Below are positions 1 through 9,400 of a DNA stretch of 34,036 nt, one piece after another. Position 1 is the stretch's first letter; each line of letters starts with the position of its first letter. The notes beneath the pieces were generated by a model. That model saw only the letters and a list, made by a program, of their open reading frames with translations. It was not told where the DNA came from and ran no database searches. This DNA is from Sergeia podlipaevii (Eukaryota > Euglenozoa > Kinetoplastea > Trypanosomatida > Trypanosomatidae): positions 1 to 34,036 of the forward strand of contig JASANZ010002021.1 in the NCBI GenBank assembly GCA_030849805.1. The letters are read 5' to 3'. Made by a program: the position numbers and the translations under genes.

Positions 1-333
1 ATATAGAAGTTAAACACATCGAATGCGGTCGAATGCACAGCTGATATTATTTTCATTCACAATTAAAAACTGAACAAAGATAGTTACATCTTGGTCAACG
101 TTGGCTAACTAAAAAAAGAATGAAAGTATTTATTGTAAAAGAAAAACAACACTGCAGTAGCATCACCTATACACCGCAGCACCACGGGGGCTACGAGCAG
201 GCATTTGATTCCGCTTTCCAGTTTCTGCACTACGGAAAACAGCTGCAAGAATCAACCTTTTACATGTGTTGTACTGTCATGAGCACACATATTGTCCCCT
301 TCATGCCCATACCAACACGCCCGCAGGGTGTGC

Positions 334-353
334 AATAATAATAATAATAATAA
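334..353. repeat. (AAT)n microsatellite
   Basis: About seven perfect AAT units in the 3' flank of the hexose transporter. A similar run occurs at 12014-12035. No function is inferred. Confidence 0.9.
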
Positions 354-670
354 AATGAAAAAGAAACTCCATTAACAACAGAAGGGGGAAAAGAAACTCT
401 ATCGCATGAAAGGTCATAATGCCCGCCTTGCGCACACCGCGAGCGGATAAGCTGTAGGAACGGGCCCTCGTAAGACAGAAGCCGTGAACTGTCTCGGAGG
501 ACCATTCCTGCTCCCCACAATGACGAGAAAAGAAAATTGCACACATAGAGAAACAGGGGATACTTTTAACATTTTCTTTTTAAAAAATAAATAAAAAAAA
601 ATGAGGCTTCAGCACATAATACATATAGATGATAACATATACTCCTGACTAGGGTAGGAAAACACAATGT

Positions 671-681
671 GGGGGGGGGGG
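671..681. repeat. Poly(G) run, 11 bases
   Basis: Uninterrupted G on the plus strand, so C on the mRNA-sense strand, followed by a purine stretch. It is one of several such runs in spacers of this window and is likely to vary in length between isolates. Confidence 0.9.
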
Positions 682-775
682 AGAAAGAAAGAGTTATTGG
701 AACAAAATTAATTAGTGGAAATACAAAAATTGCGTTTTGAATGCGTAGAATGTTGATTTCTGTCTCTATTTGCAG

Positions 776-2497
776 TTACGGCTCAGCAGCCTTGGAGTCC
801 TCCTCCCTGCTCTTATCATCAACCTTATCCGAGTGACCAGCAGCGGCCTCGGAGTCCGTGTGTTCCTCGGGCTTGTCATCGATATCCTTGCCAGTCCATG
901 GTTTGAGGAAGAACACCTCAATGACGAAGCAGATCGTGCCAAGACCACCAAAAAAGATGAAGGCAATAGACTGCCCCTTATCCTGGTTGCCGGAGCGACC
1001 ACCAGAGATGCGCTCGGTGGCGATCGGGTAGCAGACGTTGATAATCAGGTTGAAGATGAACTGGAACACCTGAGTGAAGGACGCACCGCGGGGACGGAAG
1101 GAGGGGGGGAACAAATCCTGAGTGAGCACGTAAAAGCAGGGGCCGACGCAGAACTCGAAGCCAAGAATGAACAGAAGAATGCCGGTAATGGCAACACCAT
1201 CCTTCGCCCTCTTCCTCTTGGTGACACCAGGGTACACAGGCACGCCGCACATGAACAGGCACATCATCGAGGTGAAAATAGAACCGAACAGGTACAGCTG
1301 GCGCATCGTGAACACGCTGGCGAGCGGAATTGAGCCAATCGTCGTGACGAAGTTCCACACCATGACAACAAAGTTTCCCAGCAGTGGAGCAACGCCAAGG
1401 CTTCCCATAATAGTTGGGGCGTAGTTCATGACGGCGTTAATGCCGGTGAGCTGAATGGTACCAGCCATGACAATGGCTATGAGGAGACGGGGAGTCATCT
1501 GTGCCCAGCTATACTCGTTGGGATCAAGCTCAATAACGCCCTCCTCTCCCTCACCCTCATTGTGGAACTTGGCACGGGACTCATTCATAAGAATACTGAT
1601 CAGAATCATCAAGATGGAGATGACAGTCGATAAGACGCACAGACCCTGCATGCGAGCCATCAGCATTTGGTTCTTGTTCCTGTTGAAATAAACGCTCTGT
1701 CCGAGAGCCAGGCCCATCGTCGCAGCGAGGAAGATACCAAAAGTTGTGAACACTTGGTACAGCACACCAATAATACGCTTGTGCTTGGGGTGCGCGTTCT
1801 GATCCACGTACATGGGGCAAGCGACGCCAACAATACCAAGGAACAGGCCAATCACGAAGCGGCCCACAATAAGGACCCAGAACTCGTTCTCAGCGGCGGA
1901 CACGTGGTACATCACGGAGCTTACGATACCGACAATGCCCACAAGAAGCATGGAGAGCTTGGAGCCAATGGTCGTGGCGAGGGGGCCAGCGAATAGAGAG
2001 CCAATGAGGCATCCAAGAATCATAGAACCGGCGAATATACCGTTATCAGATGAGGAGTACCCGAATGGGTTCTGGCACTCCTTATCAGCGTACGACCACC
2101 TGCAGCGCTTGTCGCCTTCGCAGGGGCCCTCAGAATTGTACACCTTGCGGCACGTAATCTCGGGCCAGCCGCAGTAAGCGGGCCCGGTACCGTCGTTGAA
2201 CCAGATACAGTCAGTGTTCGGAATCGTGTTACAGCCCTTCTCTGCATTGAACTTGGCGCAGTTGGTACTGAAGCCATAAATGGTGGAATACACGCCGACA
2301 AAGCCGATGGAGTAGCCATTAAGGGAAGCACCTCCGGCCTGCACAGCCATAATCTTCAGGTTGTTCGCACAGAAGAATGGAGGAGGTTCCCTCACAGGAT
2401 GCTCCTCATGAGGTTCCTTGTCCTCCATCTTCTCTTCGGTGGGGTACTCTGCCTCCACCGGTTGGTTGATCGGTTCATTGCTGCTGTGATCGCTCAT
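776..2497 (-). CDS. THT: Hexose transporter, THT/GT family (MFS sugar porter)
   Basis: A 573-residue facilitative glucose/fructose transporter of the major facilitator superfamily, expected in the plasma membrane as the entry step of glycolysis. An acidic, proline-rich N-terminal tail of about 40 residues precedes TM1. The loop between TM1 and TM2 is long and carries eight cysteines and several tryptophans (about residues 78-145), the hallmark of kinetoplastid hexose transporters. Sugar-porter signatures follow: GRFVIGLFLGIVG, the QLTGINAVMNYAPTIM segment matching the family QxSGxNxxxYY region, and a GPxxYVLTQDLFP segment near TM10. The usual PESPR after TM6 is degenerate (MNESRAK). The C-terminal tail is charged and acidic. 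The start is the first ATG, followed by a good frame to TAA. A trans-splice acceptor candidate lies about 105 bases upstream. The gene is downstream of the TOR kinase gene in the same direction. The substrate is inferred from the family. Confidence 0.93.
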   Translation of the reverse strand: MSDHSSNEPINQPVEAEYPTEEKMEDKEPHEEHPVREPPPFFCANNLKIMAVQAGGASLNGYSIGFVGVYSTIYGFSTNCAKFNAEKGCNTIPNTDCIWFNDGTGPAYCGWPEITCRKVYNSEGPCEGDKRCRWSYADKECQNPFGYSSSDNGIFAGSMILGCLIGSLFAGPLATTIGSKLSMLLVGIVGIVSSVMYHVSAAENEFWVLIVGRFVIGLFLGIVGVACPMYVDQNAHPKHKRIIGVLYQVFTTFGIFLAATMGLALGQSVYFNRNKNQMLMARMQGLCVLSTVISILMILISILMNESRAKFHNEGEGEEGVIELDPNEYSWAQMTPRLLIAIVMAGTIQLTGINAVMNYAPTIMGSLGVAPLLGNFVVMVWNFVTTIGSIPLASVFTMRQLYLFGSIFTSMMCLFMCGVPVYPGVTKRKRAKDGVAITGILLFILGFEFCVGPCFYVLTQDLFPPSFRPRGASFTQVFQFIFNLIINVCYPIATERISGGRSGNQDKGQSIAFIFFGGLGTICFVIEVFFLKPWTGKDIDDKPEEHTDSEAAAGHSDKVDDKSREEDSKAAEP

Positions 2498-2601
2498 GGT
2501 TGTGAGTTCAATGCTCGTTCACTGTGGGGGAGGCTGATAAGTGTAGGTGTGTATAGTGAAGCCTGTTGCTTATTTTGCGCTTGAGCTTTAGTTTTATGGT
2601 T

Positions 2602-2650
2602 CTATAAAAAGAATATAGTGTTTCATACATGAAAAAAAAAAGAAAAAAAA
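2602..2650 (-). promoter_or_regulatory. Candidate trans-splice acceptor for the hexose transporter
   Basis: On the minus strand a T/C tract (complement of 2632-2650) is followed by the first AG at 2602-2603, about 105 bases upstream of the ATG. This is the expected arrangement for spliced-leader addition. Confidence 0.5.
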
Positions 2651-2818
2651 TTGCAAAGTAAGAGGAAACACGGGGGAGAGAGGCAAGGAGATGATAAAAA
2701 TAAGAGAAGGGGGGGGTGAAGATGTGTTGAATGATGGCGGTTCAATGGTAGCTGGTAGCATGCTGTTTCATCACCTGCTCAGTTACTTTCTGTATATATT
2801 GGAACAAATAAGTAGACC

Positions 2819-2852
2819 AAATATATATATGTGTGTGTGTGAGTGTGTGTGT
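2819..2852. repeat. (AT)n/(GT)n dinucleotide repeat
   Basis: An AT run passes directly into an imperfect GT run on the plus strand. A similar AT-to-GT junction is present at about 15987-16011, next to the stop codon of the HECT gene. Confidence 0.85.
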
Positions 2853-2934
2853 AAACATATCCTAAACAATACACGAAAAGCAATACATATACAACATATT
2901 GACTTATTCATTGGTTTTCCGTTGGTAAGTTTAG

Positions 2935-2951
2935 TTGTTGTTGTTGTTGTT
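2935..2951. repeat. (GTT)n microsatellite
   Basis: Five to six GTT units on the plus strand, which are AAC on the mRNA-sense strand, in the TOR-hexose transporter spacer. The same repeat unit occurs just upstream of the PEX11-like start codon. Confidence 0.85.
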
Positions 2952-3203
2952 TTTTCACTTTGCACGTATGTGCTTTTATTCTTCATGACAATGCAGTAGA
3001 GCAAACGTGAAGTAGATAATACTCATCTTTTATGTGGGCACTTGTGTGGTGGTTGTTGTTTTCTTCTTGCAAATGTAATTCAAAGGCAAAGGAGAGATGA
3101 AATGCATTTTATTCTGCGAGAAAGCCTCCATATATATCGGCACTGAATACTTACGCTCAGTCACATAGTAGGGAGTTGTTTCGCACAATCCCATTTCCTC
3201 GTG

Positions 3204-3223
3204 CCCACCCCCCCTCCCTCCCC
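3204..3223 (-). promoter_or_regulatory. Putative G-quadruplex motif in the TOR 3' region
   Basis: Read on the mRNA-sense strand this is four G tracts of 4, 3, 7 and 3 bases separated by single-base loops (A, A, T). It lies roughly 190 bases past the TOR stop codon, so it is probably in the 3' UTR or the following intergenic RNA. The motif is directly visible, but folding and function are inferred. Confidence 0.55.
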
Positions 3224-3409
3224 ACTCTCTTCCCCTCAGTCAAAATCCTTACATTGAGCACGCTGGCCCTTTACGCGGTTACTTTATCCCGTAAAAGATG
3301 ACGTTTGCAGAAAATAATAAAAATGAATGTAAGTATGCCGAGAATGAGAAGCAAAGTGAGAGAGAGAGAAAAAAAGGAACGAGCTCTTCTCACTCACTCA
3401 CTCTCCTCC

Positions 3410-6400
3410 TTACCAAAACGGGCACCATCCTTGAAAATGGACGCACAAATTCTCGTTGGAGGTGGCCTCCTCGATTAAGCGAGCTACCTGCGCTTCCACC
3501 TTGAGGCCTTCTTCGTTTATCATTAGATTTGGAGATGACCGAGCGCGGCCGCGTGTGTATTCCCGGCCTTCAAGCTTCTCCTTGATACGATTGACCACCT
3601 TTTGTGCCTCCTTGCTAGTGTGTCGGAGCGAGGTTAGTGGAGCTGCATCCCCTTGCTCTGGTGGTTGCCGCTGCCGCTGCTGAGTTGCAGAAGCAGAGGT
3701 GACCGCACGGAAAGAGGCGGTGCTGCGTGCCATCGACTCTTTACGAGGTCGCAAGCTACCAACAGTCAGCTCTGTTCCGTGCCGTGCTTGAGAATCACCC
3801 ACGACACCCATTGTCCATGCGCTCGCACTGTCACTCATATGCCGCGTGGCAGAAGACTGCTGTGACTGTGACTGCTGAGATTGCTGTAAAGAAGAGGGGC
3901 TCGCAGTGGCCGCGTTCACGGTATCACTCGGATCCTCTCGCCACCAAGACACAAGAGGATCGTGCACAAACGCCTCCAGCAAGGCAAGAATAGAGCTGCC
4001 CTCCTCCCTTAGCACTCGCATGACGGTGATGCAGCCATGACGGAAAAGTCCTTCAATGCCACCCATCTCCATCGCCTTGACGAGCATACGGGTAAGTCTG
4101 AAGGGCACTTTTTCTGGGAAAGCACTGCGGTTCTGGGCAACCTCAAAGCAGTCACCAAAGTCAATGTGCACCACGCGGCCGCTGAAGGCGTGGATCATAA
4201 GGTTGGAAGGGTGGCGGTCGCCAAGACCCAGAATGTGGCCCACCATGGACATGGTCGCTAGCGAGCAGACGTACGTCGTGCGTCGATCCAGCCACGACTC
4301 CGCACTTGGCGCACGCATCCAGAGCGAGTTCGCCAAGTCGGTGCCCTCTGTCTGCTCAAGTGCGTACTCAAACGGCTCCACGTGCTGCATCACGGTGAGG
4401 CGGTCCAGCTCTACCCCAAAGCTCGCCATATGGTTGATTTCAATAGAGAGATAGCGTGAGTGAACACGGTATTCCTTTATGAGCTGGTGTAGAGTGTCGC
4501 AGTGATCTACCCACCCAACCAGACCAGCATTATCGCTCAGAGGCGTCACCGAGTACACTTGAATGAGGCAGTCGCGGCGCTGGATGGCGGAGTGCTTCTC
4601 AAGTAGCGTGTTGACGAAGGCAAGTAGCTGCATCACGCGCTCATCCAGGCGCAAATCCTCATGGCCCTTGAGAAGAAACTTGTAAACTACGCCATCTGTT
4701 CCGTTCACATAAAGACGCCTGGGGTGTTGCTTCGAGTTGATCACCTTGAGGGTACTCTGAAAGGATGCGATGCGAGGGTAGGCGCCGCACTCTGTGTACT
4801 GTCCAGGCACTACGATGGACAAGTTCCGTCCGTTCTGCACAAGACTAGGACTAATCAACTGCAGCGAGAGCGATGTCATACTCTCAATTTGCTCGGCGAT
4901 GCGGTTGGCTGCGTTCTTGAAACGCGTCCACGCATCTTCCATGTAAACGCTGTTTCCTGTTGTCACAGCGCGCTCAACACACTCGCACGCGCCGTAAAGC
5001 ACGTCATGAAACTCCGCAACAAAATGGTTCTCTGCCATCGTCTCTGCGTTATTAAGCTGCTGGAGTAACGGCTGTAGCGCAGCAAGCACATTCTGTGCGC
5101 TGCGGTCCATGTACCACTGATGGCAGGCCCGCTCAAGCTCATCATACCACAGCTCAGTCCACAGCACAGCACATCGCACTAGCTCTCGGCACACAAGCGT
5201 TGCCTCGCTTACAAGCGCACGACCATTATGATGCAGATCGACTACGCGAGCAAGAATACGCTGTGCTGCGCGCCGGCGCTCCAGCTGCTCGGTCACGTTG
5301 ATGGTGCCGCCACTCTGCACAACAGAGTTGGTCACGTTTAAGTTGTACAGGAGTGCCTGGGGGTGTGCCTTGGCAATAACAACAAGTAGGTGATACACAG
5401 ACTCGGCAATCCCCTCATCCCTAGAATGCATACGCGCAATAATCTGTGGCAGCACCTTGAGCCACATCGTCGGGCTGATTTGAAGAATCTCAGACTGAAG
5501 AGTCGCGCTGCCCTGCACCTGCGGAAGAGACCCGTAAGTAAACCATAGCGATAAGAACCCAAGAACATCCTCTAACTCCTGAGACAGGCACACACTGCGC
5601 ACGTACCCTTCCATCGCACACACAATATGCTCTGCGTCTGGCACCTCTGATCCGGGACGTGCCACGAGAAGACCATGATTGAAGCGTGCCCAAGTATGCC
5701 ATATTGCCCCGTTCCGTGAATCCAAGTCCGTCGCCTGCTCCAAGTGGTTACGAATGCTGCGGGCGTACTGCGCTGCTGAATGGTTGTGGTAGCTGTCGTC
5801 GCGAGATGACTGCTTCTGCGTAAGCAACCAAAACGCAAGCTTCGAGTGGCACATAGCTAAATCCTCCTTCTTAAAGATGGCGTTTCCGTTTATCTGGCTG
5901 GCGGTGACAGGGAAGCAGTGCTGCGCAGAGACCTTTGTGAGATAGGTATCCAGAAGCTCAATCGCTGCCTCGCGCTCCTGTGTATCATACATGTGCTGAA
6001 ACGACGCCAGCGCAATAGCGGGGCATGGCAACGTCGGCTTCTCCAAGGCGCTCTTAATGGTCTGGCAGCCCAGCAGCTCATACAACACCTCACTTGAAGT
6101 TCTTTCGCGGCCGTTGACACGAGAAAGAGACACAAACCGCAGCCACATATCCAGTTCCTGTGAGGGTGGAATAACAAGAGTGTGGTTAGCAAGAGTGCCA
6201 GACCATCCCTCGTACGCCATCGCCGCCAAGCGCCGCTCCCACAGCTCCTGCCAGTGATTCAAGCCATGCGGGTTATTGGCCACAAAGGCAAATTCCTCGA
6301 GCTCGCTGAGCTGTTGAATGCCAACAAAAAGACCGTACGCCCGGTCGTAGCTCTCGGCGACAAGGGCAGAAAGTGTCGAGTCAAGGCGCTTGCGACACTG

Positions 6401-9400
6401 ATGAATAATGCCTTCCGCTTCATGAAACTGGCGCTTGTAGATGGCCTGCACCGCATGATAGAATACCGCAGTGGTGCCGACGTAGCCATCAGCCGGCATG
6501 GAGTCAATGATCTTGCCCATGTCGTCCCATCGCCTAAGTAGCCACACCGCGTGCGCGCTATACGGTGCGAGTTCGGCGGTTTCTTTTCGGCTCACACGAG
6601 GAGCAAACAGCCGCCATGATTCCAGCAGGCGTCCATAGTCACCAAGGTTGTCCAAGGAGCGCATGAGACCAACCATATTCGCAAGTTTGTTGGGCTCAGT
6701 CTGCAGCCCCTGGCGATACGCCTTGTAGCTCTGCGTCCACCACTGCAGCTTCTCAAATAGCTGTGCGTCCATCATGCGTGGCATCTCTGATGGCGGCTTT
6801 CCGGTCAGCATAGAAAAATTGTCTTGGATGTATTTAAGCATGCCTTCCGCGCTCTCGCGTTGTCCCAGCAGATTGCAGAGATAAATGCTCTTCTCACATA
6901 ATTGCACAAGGTTTTCCCACTCCGCGTGTGGAAGCGGACGTGGCCGGCCACGCATCACTCCCCTCTCGTAACCTCGCGTGGTCTCGTAAAACTGTATCTC
7001 AACGTAATGCAGCGCCTTGGCGTACAAGTTGCACCGCTCGCTGCTCTCCATTAGTGTTTTAAGGTCAAAGAGCAGTCCTGCATAGGCACTGCGATGACTC
7101 TCCTTGGGTCGAAAGCGCATCTCCAGTCGTTCCATATATTCAGACAAGTTTAGCAACTCTTGGAGCACTTCGGAAGGCACCTGTTCGCTGCGCAGCACCT
7201 CGCCTAACAGCGTCGTCACTGCCTCGCGCGTGTGTGCGTCCATCTCTCCGTAGCATACCGCGAAGGCAGAGTGAAGCATGTGCCGCGCAAAGGGTTCGTG
7301 CAGCTGCGCAAGCGGGTACGCAAAACCGTGGGAGAGCGCTGGACTTGAGCGCAGCAGCATGACCGATATCTGCTTCAGCCACAGACTCCAGTCCTCCTCT
7401 GTCTTGCAATCACGGGCACTAAGAATGTTGCGCAGTGGCGTAAAGTGATCCCCATTGGGCCCGCCACGATTTTGACTTACGGGAGAAGCAACAGCCGAAC
7501 CACGATAGCGTGCCTCTGCAGCATCATCAGACTGGCTGATGTCACTGGCCAGCACACGCCCGCCCGCGCGCACCGCTGCGGCGACAAAAGTTTTCACGTC
7601 TTGGCCCATGGCGCCATAGCAATCAAGGACAGGGTACACCATCGGGGTAAATTTGTCAAAATCACTGCCGACGTTGCGTGCGACATCTCGGATCGCGTCT
7701 AGAGTGACCGCAATGAGAATCTCTATTCCACATGGACCGGCATCGGCCAAAGCTCCAGCGGCACCGACGCCACTGCCAGCGTTGTTGCTATTATTGTTTG
7801 CTGTGTTGAGCCTGCTAGCATCCTGTGGGTGCAGCTGCCGCATCCTCTGGCGCAGCAAGACTGGGTCGCCGCCGGTGGACTCGAACTCCTTCAACACACG
7901 GCACAGGCAATGAATGCACCGTGCTGCATGAAACGCAAGACGAGGCAAACGCTTGGCAAAGTTGCGCAATGCATCCACGGCCGCTGTACGGCAGTCCATT
8001 GGGCATGTAACGTTATTCGCCATGTCACAGACACATGGTAGAATGTTGTGCAAGTAGTCATCCAGTAGTGCTCCCATCTCAACTAGAAAGGCAAAAACGG
8101 GCTCACCGGCTCTGGCCGGGTCAGCGTTTACCGCACTCATAATAGGGGGCAGCACACTCGCCAGACAGGGTCGGAACTCCTCACGCAACGAGCGCCGTAG
8201 CTCAGAGAGCAGGCACAGCACCTCTACCAGGACCCCGCGCTCACTCGACTGTATCAGCGACACCACAGGGGCTAGAAGCTCGCCCAGGTACGGACGTACG
8301 TGCTGTCCAAGAAGGTACACCAGGCGAGCGAGGACACTGAGCAGCTTCTCGCGTATCTTCTCTTGAGTGATAACGTGGTGAAGAATAATGGCAAGGATGT
8401 CGCCGTAGAAAGACACGAGATGGGCAGCGGCCTGCTTGAGAGACAGAACGTTGGCGATGACATTGACGGCACAAATGCACTGATCGTCTGTTAAAGACGG
8501 CAGACGCAGTACGTCAAGTACGTTGCGCACCACGTTCTGAGCGACCGCTTCTTCGCTGCGCGTAGAGGAACTAGGCAACGAGCGAGCAAGCGGGCCGGTA
8601 CCGACGCCCTTGTCGCGCAGCTTGCGCGCGATCTCCTTGACCTTGACAGGGTCCACTGCACCAATGATGCCCATGAGCTTCAGCACGTCCAGGCGAACAG
8701 GCCATGTTTCCTTAAAGCCGCCGTGGAGGGCAGCAAGAAGAACCCGCAAGAGTTCTGGGTGCTCGTCATACACGTCGACGTCCTTCGTGGTGCGGATAAT
8801 ATCGCCAAGCGCGGTGATGGCCTCTTGCTTCTTCTGAATGTTGGATGAGTCCAAGATGTGCCCAATCACACACGAGCGCACGCCAGCCACCACGGCCACA
8901 TCATCCCCTTCAGCGTACCGTGCTAGCTTCCCTACGCAAGATAGCAACGCCGTCTGCACTGGAACTGGCAGCGTGTCGTCCATCAGCCTTGCCACACAGT
9001 CGTTCAGTAAGGAAGACACGTATGGGCGTACCATGTCCGGTGCAGACTCAACCAGCACACTCAGCACCGTTGTCGCATGCTCCTGTTTCTTGGGAATATC
9101 AAAAAGCTGGATGTCTGTTACACACTGCACCATGACGCGGCGCAAGATGGGGTACACGCAAGCGGGGTTGCGGGTAGAGATTCGCCCTAGCAAGCGCACA
9201 GCAGCAGTGCGGTTTTGATGCTTATCATGCAATGCGGGAAACAGAGAGCTAGCAATGTCTTGTAAAGCGAGTGTGTGATCGTACTCTGGGGTAAAGCGCT
9301 CCAAAGTGTGAAGGCGAATATCACCCTCAGAGTCGGCAACAGCGGCGTTGACGAGTTTCCGGACAACGGCATTGATCAGTCGCAGGTGCTCGTGGCCGTG

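Larger units (their letters stand above)
1..775. other. Intergenic region / 3' flank of the hexose transporter
   Basis: AT-rich spacer with no convincing gene. It should contain the 3' UTR and polyadenylation region of the minus-strand hexose transporter. It holds an (AAT)n microsatellite at about 334-353, purine-rich A tracts around 577-600, and an 11-base G run at 671-681. A plus-strand frame of 72 codons at 120-338 opposes the transcription direction and resembles no family I know, so I do not call it a gene. A further hexose transporter copy could lie to the left, as these genes are often tandem in trypanosomatids, but none is visible here. Confidence 0.6.
2604..3409. other. Intergenic region between TOR and hexose transporter
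   Basis: No gene is supported. This spacer includes the 3' UTR of the TOR mRNA. It holds an 8-base G run at 2709-2716, an AT run passing into a GT run at about 2819-2852, a (GTT)n run at about 2935-2951 and, on the mRNA-sense strand, a G-quadruplex motif at 3204-3223. The frames seen here are short and low in complexity. Confidence 0.6.

Noticed and set aside
120..338. 72-codon plus-strand frame starting with ATG
   Set aside because: It opposes the direction of every gene here, lies in AT-rich spacer, ends in a microsatellite and resembles no family.
770..1333. 187-codon plus-strand frame
   Set aside because: It is the antisense shadow of the hexose transporter, with composition typical of a reversed membrane-protein gene.
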